Assembly (NCBI RefSeq): GCF_002980525.1
Contig: NZ_PVBQ01000001.1
Span: 372,001-436,000, forward strand
Length of the DNA: 64,000 nucleotides
Direction of reading: 5' to 3'
From: Sphingobacterium haloxyli
GTDB taxonomy: Bacteria > Bacteroidota > Bacteroidia > Sphingobacteriales > Sphingobacteriaceae
Of this stretch, positions 53,110 through 64,000 are shown in pieces. The translations under genes and the position numbers were made by a program. Each line of letters begins with the position of its first letter. Within the stretch, counting starts at the first letter, position 1. The notes below the pieces were generated by a model. The model was not told where the DNA came from, did no database searches, and worked only from the letters and a program-made list of their open reading frames with translations.

Positions 53110-54678
53110 ATGAATAAAAAACTTATACAGATGAAAAAGAAATTATTATACATACTTCTGTTGCCCGTCTACTTACTACTCTCCCAGTCGTGCGAGAAAA
53201 GAGACTTTATCAACGGCACTCCAAGTCCCTATATTGCCATCGAAGATCTAAGGCAGATACATAAGGGCGATGATGTACAGATGACAGCGGAGAAGCTTTC
53301 CGAAGCACATATGACAACCGGCGTAGTCATATCCGACTACGAATCAGGCAACTCACCAGAGGGTGTCATCGTGGTACAGCAGGCTCGGCCCGGTAAGTTA
53401 CATGGAATAGCTCTGAAGGTCGGCAGCATCGCGTCCAATTATGGACTAGGTGACTCGATTTTGATTCGTATTCAAGATAAGCAATTAAAACGACAGGGAT
53501 TTTTGCTAATCGATGGTATTAATGCATCGGATATTGAAGTCGTCGGTAGAGCATCGTCTTTTTACAGAAGGAACGTAACAGGATCCGCTATCTATCAACG
53601 TCCTAACGAATATGAAAGTACTTTAGTAAAGGTAGTCGGTGGCGAAATGTTTCCTCGCCCGGAGGCCGGACAAACATTCAACGGTGTCAAAAGAATGGTC
53701 AACGGTGCTGATACTTTAAATATTCGAACCTTAGCCTCCGCACCATTTTCAGGTATGGAGGTCCCTCGAAATATCAATGTGCAAGGTATTCTTTTAGGAG
53801 ATCCTGACAAGGAGGGGATTATGGCAATATGGCCACGATATACCACTGATATTGAAGATATATCTGACCCCGAAATACCCGGTGATTTGGGCGATATGCC
53901 TCTTATATTCACCGGCTATTGTGCTGACCCGGAGGGGGGCGATGGTAATTATGAGTACATCCAACTTCGTGCAAACGCCGATATCGACTTCTCCGAAATA
54001 CCGTTCTCTGTCGTTACGACCAACAACGCGGGCGGAAACCAACCAAATGCAGGTGCGCCTCCGGGAGCTGGATGGGCAACAGGCGGCATGCGTACATTAA
54101 AATTCAACTTAACTGAAGGTACCGTGAGAAAAGGAGAATTCTTCTATGTCGGAGGGCATCAGAAACGTATCAATGGAGCAAACTCTACACAAATTACCGA
54201 GCTAAACTGGATTAGAGCTATTCCTTATGCGACAAGTGGAGGGGATGGATTAGGTGATGCCAATGCCAACATATTGGCAAATAGTGGTCATCCAAGTGGC
54301 ATGGCATTATTCGTTGGAACAAATATTAACGAAGCAAGCGTGCCGGTTGATCTCGTGATGTTCGGCGGGACAGGAACTGTTACAACGATCGATTCTGTCA
54401 ATAACTTAGGCTATCGCGTAGCGAACAACGACCATTATAGCCCGTTCCACAGAGAGACCGGAGACGCTCAGCCGTTCTTCTCTATGGGTACCAATCAATA
54501 TAGAATACCACACTTTTTGCCAGCTAACATAGGAATATTCGTACAGCTGGGAGGTGTATTTAACACGACATTGCGGAAATGGGAAACCCCGAGAGGTTAC
54601 AATGGGCACATATTAACGAAACAATCTTCCGCAAGCGAACTTGAGGAAGGTGAATTCATCACGCAACAAATTGAATAG
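53110..54678 (+). CDS. DUF5689 surface lipoprotein
   Basis: A 522-residue lipoprotein (lipobox LSQSC, Cys28 counted from the first ATG; ATG at 53131 is an equally good start with a shorter n-region). Residues of about 45-235 carry the DUF5689 beta-barrel-like region (GVVISDYESGNSPEGVIVVQ, IALKVGSIASNYGLGDSILI). The second half resembles a lamin-tail-like or other beta-sandwich domain (MPLIFTGYCADPEGGDGNY). DUF5689 proteins are usually found beside SusC/SusD pairs with nuclease or phosphatase genes, and probably act as the third surface component. Follows SusD by 5 bp and precedes a terminator. Confidence 0.85.
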   Translation: MNKKLIQMKKKLLYILLLPVYLLLSQSCEKRDFINGTPSPYIAIEDLRQIHKGDDVQMTAEKLSEAHMTTGVVISDYESGNSPEGVIVVQQARPGKLHGIALKVGSIASNYGLGDSILIRIQDKQLKRQGFLLIDGINASDIEVVGRASSFYRRNVTGSAIYQRPNEYESTLVKVVGGEMFPRPEAGQTFNGVKRMVNGADTLNIRTLASAPFSGMEVPRNINVQGILLGDPDKEGIMAIWPRYTTDIEDISDPEIPGDLGDMPLIFTGYCADPEGGDGNYEYIQLRANADIDFSEIPFSVVTTNNAGGNQPNAGAPPGAGWATGGMRTLKFNLTEGTVRKGEFFYVGGHQKRINGANSTQITELNWIRAIPYATSGGDGLGDANANILANSGHPSGMALFVGTNINEASVPVDLVMFGGTGTVTTIDSVNNLGYRVANNDHYSPFHRETGDAQPFFSMGTNQYRIPHFLPANIGIFVQLGGVFNTTLRKWETPRGYNGHILTKQSSASELEEGEFITQQIE

Positions 54679-54700
54679 CTAAAAACGGCTCAACTTCTAC

Positions 54701-54740
54701 AGATACCTGTCGTCATTTAGCGACAGGTATCTTATTTTTT
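54701..54740 (+). terminator. Terminator of the SusC-SusD-DUF5689 operon
   Basis: Perfect 12-bp stem (54701-54712 with 54721-54732), 8-nt loop and a T-rich tail (TATTTTTT). It lies 22 bp after the stop at 54678, so the two phosphoesterases downstream depend on readthrough or on their own promoter. Confidence 0.92.
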
Positions 54741-54779
54741 CGCTAATTATGAATGGCTAAACTTTAATACTAACCGAAA

Positions 54780-56777
54780 ATGAAGAAACAATACCTAAAA
54801 TATACCTCCTGTCGGTCGTTACATTTATATACGCTTTTCCTTGTAATTTCATTTTTTACCTTCTCGTGTGAGAAAACAACAACAAAGCCTAACGAAGATG
54901 AAAAACCACCGGAACAGATTGACAAATTACAACTGACCGAGGTTTCCATTCCAGCCGCATTTGATATAAAAAAGGGCGCAAAAGCAAAAATAACCGGCAA
55001 GGGATACCAAGCTAACGATGTTATTGCGCTTACACCCCTAGATGAGTTAACGAAATCGTATACCATAACTGTAACAAAAATAGAAGGCGATCACATTGTC
55101 GTCGTTTTTCCCGAAGATCTCATTGAAGGACGATACACTTTGGTGGTTAAACGTGGGGAGCTAAGCCAGACATTGGGCACAACGACGTTCAATTACGTAT
55201 TACGTACAGATATTCCTGATCGTGAAGGCAAAAACGTGAAAGGTGTCGTGCACATTAACGGAGAAGGCCTCGCCAATGTCGTCGTCTCTGACGGTTACAA
55301 TGTTACCAAAACTAATGAAGAAGGCGTATATTACCTTAACTCCAATAAAAGAACAGGATATGTATTTATTTCTATTCCCGGAAATTACGAGATAGTCAGC
55401 ACAAACAACAATCTCCCGCTGTTTTATCGTTATTTGAACGCGAACCCTAATATAATTGACACCAAAGATTTCGAGCTAAAACCCGTTGATAACGACAGCC
55501 ACGTATTGCTTAGTTTGGGAGATATGCATCTAGCCGCTAGAAACGACGATCTAGCTCAATTTCATAATGGTTTTTTGAGCGATGCAAATCAACAAATAAC
55601 CCACTATCAAGCACAAGGAAAGAAAGTGTATGCAATCACATTGGGAGATCTCACCTGGGAAACGTATTGGTACAGTAACAACTTTACACTGCCCGAATAT
55701 GTACAACAGATCAGCAACCTCAAGGCTCCCGTATTCAATGCGATGGGCAACCATGACAACGACCCTTACTTCGCTAGTGATTGGCTCGCTGAAAATGCTT
55801 ACCGTCGCACCCTAGGGCCTACATATTATTCTTTCAATCTAGGCAAAGTACATTATGTGATACTGGACAATACCGAATATGTCAACATTGGCGGATCTAC
55901 AGGCAATGTAGGACAAAGAAACTATAATGCTAAAATCGCAGACCAACAGTTGACTTGGCTGGAAAAAGATTTAGCAGCAGTCAGTTCTTCAACGCCCATT
56001 ATTATCGTTACACATATCCAATTGCACAACGCGCCATCGGCTAATGGAAATACACCTAACTACCGCACAAGCAATGCACAGCAGCTTGTGGACTTATTAA
56101 GCCGATTCAATGAAGTACATGTTATGACCGGCCATACCCACGTCAACTACCGGGTACCGAGGGGCGAGAAATTTATGGAACACAACACAGCGGCGATCTG
56201 TGCAACCTGGTGGTGGACAGGCCGAAACGGTTATTCCGGCAATCACATTTCTCCCGACGGTAGTCCAGGAGGGTACGGAGTTTGGGAAATGAACTCCACC
56301 AGCATCAAATGGCATTATAAATCCATCGGTTACGAAAATAAATATCAATTTCGAACCTACGATCTTAATAATGTCCATATAACTGCTGACAAATATGCCT
56401 CCGCTGCGAATAGCCAACACAAAGGCATGGTTCCCCAATATGCATTTGACTTCGCTACGGAAAACAAAAATGATGAAGTATTAATCAATATTTGGGGTTA
56501 CGACCCAAAATGGAACATTTCAGTTACCGAGAATGGATCATCATTGACCGTACAGCGTATTGATTCGCGAGATCCCCTGCATATTATATCTTATGCTATG
56601 CAACGACTAAACGTAAATGCTGTACCCACTTTCAGTTCAGCAAACACATCACATATGTTTAAGGTAAAGGCGAGTGCCCCTACTACCACGTTAGATATAA
56701 AAGTAACAGACAGATTCGGCAACGTCTATTCCGAAACAATGGAAAGGCCCAAAGCATTTAATTACAGTGTGCGCTAG
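54780..56777 (+). CDS. Calcineurin-like metallophosphoesterase lipoprotein
   Basis: A 665-residue lipoprotein (lipobox FTFSC, Cys30). An IPT/TIG-like sandwich (about 50-145) and an N-terminal MetallophosN-type domain (GVVHINGEGLANVVVSDGYN) precede the phosphoesterase domain (about 240-470). Metal-site motifs are visible: LGDMH, LGDLTWE, MGNHDN, VTHIQLH and TGHTHVN. A MetallophosC-type beta domain ends the protein. It would hydrolyse a phosphomonoester or phosphodiester at the cell surface or in the periplasm. The next gene has the same N-terminal, catalytic and C-terminal domains. There is no short gap to the upstream operon, as a terminator lies between. Confidence 0.92.
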   Translation: MKKQYLKYTSCRSLHLYTLFLVISFFTFSCEKTTTKPNEDEKPPEQIDKLQLTEVSIPAAFDIKKGAKAKITGKGYQANDVIALTPLDELTKSYTITVTKIEGDHIVVVFPEDLIEGRYTLVVKRGELSQTLGTTTFNYVLRTDIPDREGKNVKGVVHINGEGLANVVVSDGYNVTKTNEEGVYYLNSNKRTGYVFISIPGNYEIVSTNNNLPLFYRYLNANPNIIDTKDFELKPVDNDSHVLLSLGDMHLAARNDDLAQFHNGFLSDANQQITHYQAQGKKVYAITLGDLTWETYWYSNNFTLPEYVQQISNLKAPVFNAMGNHDNDPYFASDWLAENAYRRTLGPTYYSFNLGKVHYVILDNTEYVNIGGSTGNVGQRNYNAKIADQQLTWLEKDLAAVSSSTPIIIVTHIQLHNAPSANGNTPNYRTSNAQQLVDLLSRFNEVHVMTGHTHVNYRVPRGEKFMEHNTAAICATWWWTGRNGYSGNHISPDGSPGGYGVWEMNSTSIKWHYKSIGYENKYQFRTYDLNNVHITADKYASAANSQHKGMVPQYAFDFATENKNDEVLINIWGYDPKWNISVTENGSSLTVQRIDSRDPLHIISYAMQRLNVNAVPTFSSANTSHMFKVKASAPTTTLDIKVTDRFGNVYSETMERPKAFNYSVR

Positions 56778-56807
56778 AATCTCTCTTACATTAAAACGAT
56801 TGTTAAA

Positions 56808-58217
56808 ATGAACAGAAGACACTTCTTAAAATCATCCGGACTCCTCATCGGCGGGCTCTACCTTTCGGGTAAAGCTTTTGCTGTCATACCCCCGCAAGAT
56901 CAGGGCAAATTAGTCAAAGGACGAATTAGAGCACGCCGGAAAAATATCGCCAACGCCATCGTATCCGACGGGTACAATGTGGCCGTAAGCGACAGAAGAG
57001 GAAGATATACGTTACAGCTGCACAACAAGGCTAAACATATTTTCTTATCGAATCCATCGGGCTATAATATAAAAAACGTGGATGGTTTCGCAGCTATTTA
57101 CCGTTCCCCCAACAGTGGCGCCTATAATTTTGAGCTGGAAAAAACAACCTATAACGACAATCACCACTATTTCCTCGCCCTAGGCGACCCCCAAATACGG
57201 GATAAGGAAGACGCCCAGCAATTTAAGGAAGAATCACTTCGGGACATAGCACAATTCCTCACGTCCATGCCCAAGGAAAAATTTCACGGTATCAGTTTGG
57301 GGGATTCCATTTGGGATAAACCAAAGTTGTGGCAAGATTACAAAGAAACAATAGGTAAGGTAGGCATTCCTTTCTTTCAGACGATTGGGAACCACGATAA
57401 ACAGGAAATAACAGCCGATGAACCCGATGATGCTGCACTCTTTAAAGCACATTTTGGTCCCTCCTATTATTCGTTTAACCGAGGAAAAATACATTATATA
57501 GTATTAGATACAATTCGCTACACCAACATCAAACAATACGACGGCCATATCAGTGCCGAACAGCTTTCCTGGCTGGAAAAGGATCTGCAGCACGTCCCCA
57601 AAGACCGCGTGTTGATTATTAGTGTGCATATCCCTATATACAATAGTATAAAAAACCGAGACGAGCTGTACACACTTCTCGAGGGGTTTCAGCAGATTCA
57701 TGTTCTTTCCGGCCATACACACAGGAACGCAAACCATGTTAATGGGCATATATACGAACATACCCATGCCACGTTATGTGGTGCTTGGTGGACAGGCCCT
57801 ATTTGCACAGACGGTACACCCCGCGGTTATGGTGTCTTTGAGATAAACGGCACATCAGTAAACTGGTTTTATAAATCCATCGGTAAAGACCGCAGCTATC
57901 AATTCCGTAGCACCGTCCAAAAACTTAACGGAGGCATGAACCGCGTGATGGTTAATGTATGGAATTACGACCCCGCTTGGAAAGTGACCTGGTTTGCCGA
58001 TGGCCTTGCCAAGGGCGAATTAGAACAAACGAAAGGTTTCGATGAACTGGCTGTTGCCTTATATAAAGGTAAGGAATTACCCAAGGACCGAAGGGGCTGG
58101 GTAGAACCCGGACGTACGGATCATCTATTCTACACCCAAACCGATGCTAAAACAGTGAAAATTGTGGTCATCGACCGTTTTGGCAATGAATATACGGAGG
58201 ATATTCAACTTTCTTAA
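56808..58217 (+). CDS. Calcineurin-like metallophosphoesterase, Tat-exported
   Basis: A 469-residue protein starting MNRRHFLKSSG, a twin-arginine export signal, so it is folded with its metals in the cytoplasm before export. Domain order matches the preceding gene: MetallophosN-like region (NIANAIVSDGYNVAVS), phosphoesterase (about 120-310; LGDPQIRD, LGDSIWD, IGNHDK, SVHIPIY, SGHTHRN) and C-terminal beta domain (YDPAWKVTWFADG). The first motif has Gln instead of the usual His (GDPQ), as is common in this subgroup. It is 30 bp downstream of its paralogue, so they are cotranscribed. Natural substrate unknown. Confidence 0.92.
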   Translation: MNRRHFLKSSGLLIGGLYLSGKAFAVIPPQDQGKLVKGRIRARRKNIANAIVSDGYNVAVSDRRGRYTLQLHNKAKHIFLSNPSGYNIKNVDGFAAIYRSPNSGAYNFELEKTTYNDNHHYFLALGDPQIRDKEDAQQFKEESLRDIAQFLTSMPKEKFHGISLGDSIWDKPKLWQDYKETIGKVGIPFFQTIGNHDKQEITADEPDDAALFKAHFGPSYYSFNRGKIHYIVLDTIRYTNIKQYDGHISAEQLSWLEKDLQHVPKDRVLIISVHIPIYNSIKNRDELYTLLEGFQQIHVLSGHTHRNANHVNGHIYEHTHATLCGAWWTGPICTDGTPRGYGVFEINGTSVNWFYKSIGKDRSYQFRSTVQKLNGGMNRVMVNVWNYDPAWKVTWFADGLAKGELEQTKGFDELAVALYKGKELPKDRRGWVEPGRTDHLFYTQTDAKTVKIVVIDRFGNEYTEDIQLS

Positions 58218-58262
58218 CCGTTCAATACATTGAACTATACAAGATTGTCAATACAAGTACTG

Positions 58263-58296
58263 CCCCTCCCCTCAAAGATTTGAAGCGACGATTTTT
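58263..58296. repeat. Inverted copy of the 34451-34484 repeat
   Basis: This 34-bp stretch matches the reverse complement of 34451-34484 at all but a few positions and one indel; both contain GAAGCGACGATTTTT. Both copies follow the end of a plus-strand gene. It suggests a dispersed intergenic repeat family in this genome. Confidence 0.55.
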
Positions 58297-58445
58297 ATGA
58301 ACAAGTGTTTATTTTGGTGTTCACGAGCTCCCGTTGATCGGTTTTTATTTCTTTTTTTGGAGTAAAATCACGAAGTGCTCATCCATACATTTAAACACAA
58401 ACACTAATGGATAAAAAGAAAAATAAAATATTATCAATAAGCGTT

Positions 58446-60048
<1,603 letters not shown>

Positions 60049-60082
60049 TTACGTTATAGAAGCAAGTGTATATACTACAAAC

Positions 60083-60331
60083 ATGAAATTAACAATTATT
60101 ACTCCAGATAAATTAGCTTACGAAGGTGACGCTACAGCGGTAACAGTACCTGGCAGCGCCGGTTCTTTTCAAATTTTGCAGGACCACGCTCCTATTGTGT
60201 CGACGTTGGAAGACGGAAAAGTTATCATTCGGGAAGCGCAGGGCCAAACTGTCTTCGTCATTCAAGGTGGTGTTGTAGAAGCAAAAGACAATAATATTAC
60301 GGTCTTAGCGGAAGGAATCGTGGAAGAATAA
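60083..60331 (+). CDS. atpC: ATP synthase F1 epsilon subunit (short form)
   Basis: An 82-residue protein consisting of the N-terminal beta-sandwich of the epsilon subunit only (MKLTIITPDKLAYEGDATAV, GSFQILQDHAPIVSTL). The C-terminal helical hairpin of the 130-140-residue enterobacterial form is absent, as is usual in Bacteroidota, so regulation of ATP hydrolysis by that hairpin is not possible here. It follows atpD by 34 bp and ends before a strong terminator. Confidence 0.97.
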   Translation: MKLTIITPDKLAYEGDATAVTVPGSAGSFQILQDHAPIVSTLEDGKVIIREAQGQTVFVIQGGVVEAKDNNITVLAEGIVEE

Positions 60332-60356
60332 TAGTTAAAAAAATACATTTTAATTT

Positions 60357-60391
60357 ATAGCCCACGGTTTAAACCGCGGGCTATTTTTTTT
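60357..60391 (+). terminator. Terminator of atpDC
   Basis: 14-bp stem with one A-C mismatch (60357-60370 with 60371-60384) followed by a T-run. Tight hairpin with an effectively closed loop. Confidence 0.93.
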
Positions 60392-60637
60392 AACTTTCCT
60401 TTGACTTTTGTCCATTTTAAGAAGAATTTTGCACTTTTTCGGTAAAGACGTCATTTTGAACAACTATACCAATTTTAATTTTAGTCTACCAACATAAAAA
60501 TTTTAAATCACAAAATCATAATATATCAAAACAACATTCTTTACAACTCAATAAATCAAAATAATAAACTTTTTCAAAATACTTTGTTTTCCTATTGTAA
60601 AGAATTTTTAATAGCGCTAACTTGACCATAGCGAAAA
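60392..60637. other. Leader region of the ilv operon, nothing recognised
   Basis: Very AT-rich stretch between the atpC terminator and ilvE. I found no leader peptide rich in Leu/Ile/Val codons, no T-box and no clear TANNTTTG box with a TTG at the right distance. Confidence 0.45.
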
Positions 60638-60645
60638 GGGGAGGG
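60638..60645 (+). promoter_or_regulatory. Strong Shine-Dalgarno before ilvE
   Basis: GGGGAGGG, ending 7 nt before the ATG at 60653. This is uncommon in a phylum whose genes mostly lack Shine-Dalgarno sites, and fixes the ilvE start. Confidence 0.7.
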
Positions 60646-60652
60646 CTCTAGC

Positions 60653-61543
60653 ATGCAGTATTATAATCAAGACACTTACATTTATTTGGACGGAAATTTT
60701 GTAAAGGCTACAGATGCTGGAATAGATTTATTCGGTCAATCGTTGCATTATGGGTACGGCGCTTTCGAAGGGTTGAGAGCGTACAGTACACATCATGGCA
60801 CAAGAATTTTTAAAGCTGAAGAACATTTCGCCCGTTTACAGCGATCATGTCAAGCCATCGATCTTCCTTACCATTGGAACGTTCCGGTATTGATAGAAAA
60901 ATCGTACGCGTTATTAGAGGCAAATAATCTGCGATCTGCTTATATCCGCCCGCTTGTGTTTTCTGGCTCAAACATGCACCTTACTTCGGCAAAAGACGCA
61001 CATATCATGATTGCTGCGTGGGAATGGGGACCGTATCTAGGACAAAATCTTCTCCGCGTGTGCACTTCTGAAATTCAGCGGCCCAATCCGAAGTCTTTTC
61101 GGATAGAAGCAAAAGTATCGGGGCAATACATCAATGCTATCCTTGCTTCAAGCGATGCTATCAAACAAGGGTTTGATGAAGCGCTTATGTTGAGCCAAGA
61201 TGGATATATTGCGCAGGCCTCCAGTGAAAATCTTTTTATCGAAAAGGATTTTAAGCTATACACACCACCATTGGATCATGTATTCCCGGGAATTACCCGG
61301 CAGACCGTCATGGAGTTGTGCAAGAACTTAAACATTGAGGTAGTGGAAAAAAAATTGACCGTTCAAGATGTCCACGAAGCAGATAGTGCTTTTTTGTGTG
61401 GAACTGCAGCTGAAATTATCGGCATCAAAGAAGTGGACGGCATTACATATAGAGAAGACTGGGAGCATACAATAGGCGCTTCCGTACAAAGGAAATATAA
61501 AAAATTAGTTTTAGAAGAAGAGAATTATGAAGTCATCATCTGA
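60653..61543 (+). CDS. ilvE: Branched-chain amino acid aminotransferase
   Basis: A 296-residue fold-type IV PLP enzyme that interconverts the 2-oxoacids and Val, Leu and Ile. The active-site lysine is Lys154 ([11 protein letters not shown]); other marks are [46 protein letters not shown] and the closing FLCGTAAEI. First gene of the ilvE-ilvD-ilvB cluster; its last 17 bases overlap the ATG chosen for ilvD. The last enzyme of the pathway is here encoded first. Confidence 0.97.
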   Translation: MQYYNQDTYIYLDGNFVKATDAGIDLFGQSLHYGYGAFEGLRAYSTHHGTRIFKAEEHFARLQRSCQAIDLPYHWNVPVLIEKSYALLEANNLRSAYIRPLVFSGSNMHLTSAKDAHIMIAAWEWGPYLGQNLLRVCTSEIQRPNPKSFRIEAKVSGQYINAILASSDAIKQGFDEALMLSQDGYIAQASSENLFIEKDFKLYTPPLDHVFPGITRQTVMELCKNLNIEVVEKKLTVQDVHEADSAFLCGTAAEIIGIKEVDGITYREDWEHTIGASVQRKYKKLVLEEENYEVII

Positions 61544-63227
61544 CGAGAAAAATGTCATGAACAAGTACAGTCGCATCTTTACACAAGATGAAACACAGCC
61601 TGCAGCAAAAGCTATGTTGTACGGCATCGGGCTTACGGATGCCGATATGGATAAAGCGCAAGTAGGTATAGCCAGCATGGGGTACGATGGGAATACCTGT
61701 AACATGCACTTGAATGATCTGGCCCAGTTGGTAAAGCAAGGCGTATGGGGTAGTGATTTAGTCGGACTTACTTTTGGAACAATCGGTGTAAGTGATGGCA
61801 TGAGCAACGGTACAGAAGGAATGCGCTATTCGTTGGTATCACGTGATGTCATTGCAGACAGTATCGAAACAATTTGCGGTGGTCAATATTATGATGGTGT
61901 GGTAGCGATTCCTGGTTGTGATAAGAACATGCCGGGCGCCATTATGGCGATGGGTAGATTGAACCGTCCTTCTATTATGGTATACGGAGGCACGATAGCT
62001 CCGGGTCATTACAAAGGTGAAGAATTAAATATTGTATCCGCCTTTGAAGCCTTGGGCAAAAAAATTGCGGGCACCATTTCGGATGAGGATTACGATGGTG
62101 TTATCCGTCATACTTGCCCCGGCGCAGGTGCTTGTGGCGGAATGTACACCGCCAACACGATGGCATCTGCTATTGAGGCCTTAGGCATGAGCTTACCATA
62201 CTCCTCTTCTAACCCTGCGATATCAGAGGAGAAAAAGAACGAATGTTTAGCGGTTGGAAAATACATGCACACGCTTTTGGAGAGAGACATCAAACCCACG
62301 GACATTATGACGCGCAAAGCGTTCGAAAATGCAATGCGTGTAATTGTTGTCATGGGTGGATCGACAAATGCGGTCTTGCATTTTATCGCGATCGGCAAAG
62401 CGGTCGGTGTTGATATCACACCAGACGACTTCCAGCGTATGTCTGACGAAACACCTGTGTTAGCAGACTTCAAGCCATCGGGCAAATTCTTGATGCAAGA
62501 CCTACAGCAGTACGGTGGCACTCCTGCCGTCATGAGGTATCTGCTAGATGAGGGTCTACTACACGGGGAGTGTCTAACCGTAACTGGAAAAACCGTGGCG
62601 GAAAATTTAGCGGGTGTCAAATCGATTATGGCATACGATCAATCGATTATACAACCGTTGGACAACCCGATCAAGAAAACAGGACACTTACAAATTCTTT
62701 ACGGAAACTTAGCTGAAGAAGGTTCGGTAGCGAAAATTTCAGGTAAAGAAGGGGAGAAATTTACGGGTACAGCCCGCGTGTTTGACGGAGAACAGGATTT
62801 GGCAAAAGGCGTGGCTTCTGGCCGTGTTAAGCCAGGCGATGTTATTGTCATCAAAAACGAAGGTCCGAAAGGTGCGCCTGGCATGCCTGAAATGCTGAAA
62901 CCAACTTCTTTGATTATAGGAGCAGGTCTCGGGAAATCCGTTGCTTTGATTACAGACGGCCGTTTCTCTGGGGGTACTCACGGTTTCGTCGTCGGTCACA
63001 TCACCCCTGAAGCATACGAGGGCGGACTTATTGGCCTCGTCCAAGATGATGATATCATCGAAATTGATGCGATAAACAACACCATAAATGTAAACTTGTC
63101 GGATGATGAGATTGCTGCTCGCAGAGCAAACTGGAAGCAACCGGCGTTAAAAGTAAACAAAGGTGTATTATATAAATATGCGAAGACTGTTGCCAACGCT
63201 TCACAGGGATGTGTAACGGATCTTTAA
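61527..63227 (+). CDS. ilvD: Dihydroxy-acid dehydratase
   Basis: A 566-residue iron-sulfur dehydratase of valine and isoleucine synthesis, converting 2,3-dihydroxy acids to 2-oxoacids. The three conserved cysteines are visible: [22 protein letters not shown] and [11 protein letters not shown]. Start at 61527 overlaps ilvE by 17 bases and may be coupled; the ATG at 61557 ([12 protein letters not shown]) matches the usual family N-terminus and is the alternative. It ends in [20 protein letters not shown], typical of the long form. It is followed by ilvB after 58 bp. Confidence 0.98.
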   Translation: MKSSSDEKNVMNKYSRIFTQDETQPAAKAMLYGIGLTDADMDKAQVGIASMGYDGNTCNMHLNDLAQLVKQGVWGSDLVGLTFGTIGVSDGMSNGTEGMRYSLVSRDVIADSIETICGGQYYDGVVAIPGCDKNMPGAIMAMGRLNRPSIMVYGGTIAPGHYKGEELNIVSAFEALGKKIAGTISDEDYDGVIRHTCPGAGACGGMYTANTMASAIEALGMSLPYSSSNPAISEEKKNECLAVGKYMHTLLERDIKPTDIMTRKAFENAMRVIVVMGGSTNAVLHFIAIGKAVGVDITPDDFQRMSDETPVLADFKPSGKFLMQDLQQYGGTPAVMRYLLDEGLLHGECLTVTGKTVAENLAGVKSIMAYDQSIIQPLDNPIKKTGHLQILYGNLAEEGSVAKISGKEGEKFTGTARVFDGEQDLAKGVASGRVKPGDVIVIKNEGPKGAPGMPEMLKPTSLIIGAGLGKSVALITDGRFSGGTHGFVVGHITPEAYEGGLIGLVQDDDIIEIDAINNTINVNLSDDEIAARRANWKQPALKVNKGVLYKYAKTVANASQGCVTDL

Positions 63228-63285
63228 AAGAGTGATGAGTGAAGCGCGATAAGTAAAAGTACTAAAACATAGATACTAAAGGAAT

Positions 63286-64000
63286 ATGAGTACACTGGAA
63301 AAAACACGATCAAAGCCACAAGAACCCAAAGCTTCCACCACCCAAATCAGTGGATCGCAAGCTGTATTGGAGGCTTTGATTCAAGAGGGAGTAGATACCC
63401 TATTTGGTTATCCCGGGGGGGCGATTATGCCTATATACGATGCATTATACGATTATAATGACAGACTAAAACATATCTTGGTTCGCCATGAACAGGGAGG
63501 GATTCATGCTGCCCAGGGCTATGCCCGTACCTCCGGCCGTGTTGGTGTCGCTTTTGCGACAAGTGGCCCAGGGGCAACTAATCTAGTTACCGGTCTAGCT
63601 GACGCCATGATCGATAGTAATCCTATCGTATGCGTTACGGGACAAGTGTTTGCCTCCTTATTGGGAACAGATGCCTTCCAGGAAACGGACGTCATCAATA
63701 TTACCACACCGGTCACTAAATGGAACTATCAAGTTACCGATGCTACAGAGATCCCAAGTGTGTTAGCAAAAGCTTTCTATATAGCAAAAACCGGACGTCC
63801 CGGTCCCGTTTTAATTGATATTACAAAAAACGCACAAATACAATTGTTTGATTACAAGGGCTATGAAAAATGTGATCATGTTCGCAGCTACAGGCCAAAG
63901 CCGATTGTGCGCAACGAATATATAGAAAAGGCAGCTGAGCTTATAAACAGCGCGAAGAAACCTTTCGTTTTGTTCGGGCAAGGTGTCATTTTAGGCAGAG
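63286..64000 (+). CDS. ilvB: Acetolactate synthase large subunit (partial, runs off window)
   Basis: The first 238 codons of the biosynthetic ThDP-dependent enzyme that condenses pyruvate to acetolactate (or with 2-oxobutyrate to acetohydroxybutyrate). N-terminal landmarks: LFGYPGGAIMPIYDALYDYN, HEQGGIHAAQGYARTSGR with the catalytic Glu, and TSGPGATNLVTGLADAMID. The segment after residue 160 (GRPGPVLIDI) leads into the middle domain. The frame is open to the window end. The small regulatory subunit (ilvH/ilvN) is expected further right. Confidence 0.97.
   Translation, partial: MSTLEKTRSKPQEPKASTTQISGSQAVLEALIQEGVDTLFGYPGGAIMPIYDALYDYNDRLKHILVRHEQGGIHAAQGYARTSGRVGVAFATSGPGATNLVTGLADAMIDSNPIVCVTGQVFASLLGTDAFQETDVINITTPVTKWNYQVTDATEIPSVLAKAFYIAKTGRPGPVLIDITKNAQIQLFDYKGYEKCDHVRSYRPKPIVRNEYIEKAAELINSAKKPFVLFGQGVILGR

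Noticed and set aside
58220..58235. 7-bp inverted repeat after the second phosphoesterase as terminator
   Set aside because: Weak AT-rich stem and no T-run; no support for termination.

Overview
The window comes from a member of the Bacteroidota, most likely a Sphingobacteriaceae-type soil or plant-associated bacterium. The evidence is two complete SusC/SusD pairs with glycan-degrading genes, a third SusC/SusD-like pair next to phosphoesterases, lipoproteins with K/D-rich residues after the lipobox cysteine, few Shine-Dalgarno sites, TANNTTTG-type -7 boxes and a very short AtpC. The genus is inferred, not proven. No rRNA, tRNA, CRISPR array, phage or transposase gene was seen.

Region 1 (about 0.2-8.6 kb and 16.4-47.1 kb) is a large pectin-type polysaccharide utilization locus, nearly all on the minus strand. 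It holds a first SusC/SusD pair with a beta-helix lipoprotein and an unrecognised lipoprotein (291-8132), three tandem family 1 pectate lyases (16439-21524), two more DUF4957/DUF5123-type beta-helix lipoproteins (21654-25244), a duplicated DUF3826 protein (25537-26712), a DUF3826-SusC-SusD operon (26887-32964), an AraC regulator on the plus strand (33543-34418), and a tightly packed five-gene hydrolase operon (GH2, GH95, GH28, an (alpha/alpha)6 glycosidase and a 916-residue putative glycosidase; 34785-46962). PL1 plus GH28 point to a galacturonan backbone; GH95 and GH2 point to side chains.

The main result is a shared regulatory signature. Seven transcription units of this locus have, upstream of a TANNTTTG-like -7 box, a direct repeat of an 8-mer with centres exactly 21 bp apart (plus-strand view AtnTTnnC - N13 - ATnTTatC), always at 29 and 50 nt from the box end. 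This geometry is typical of AraC-family activators, and the only such gene in the window is the one at 33543. It ties the distant 0.3-8.1 kb operon to the rest of the locus.

Region 2 (8.6-16.3 kb) interrupts the locus with a small lipoprotein operon, a TPR histidine kinase and NarL-type response regulator, a Crp/Fnr regulator, a LytTR regulator that lacks the phosphoacceptor aspartate, and two outer-membrane proteins. A palindrome CCGTA-N4-TACGG (exact or near) lies before the kinase, the response regulator and the first outer-membrane protein at near-constant distance from a -7 box.

Region 3 (47.3-58.2 kb) has a coiled-coil membrane protein, then a SusC/SusD/DUF5689 operon followed by two calcineurin-like phosphoesterases: a likely importer and surface/periplasmic phosphoesterase system, with three 11-bp-spaced TTAACA-like repeats upstream that resemble a Pho box.

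Region 4 (58.4-64 kb) is core genome: atpD-atpC with a canonical promoter and terminator, then ilvE-ilvD-ilvB for branched-chain amino acid synthesis, with ilvB cut by the window end.
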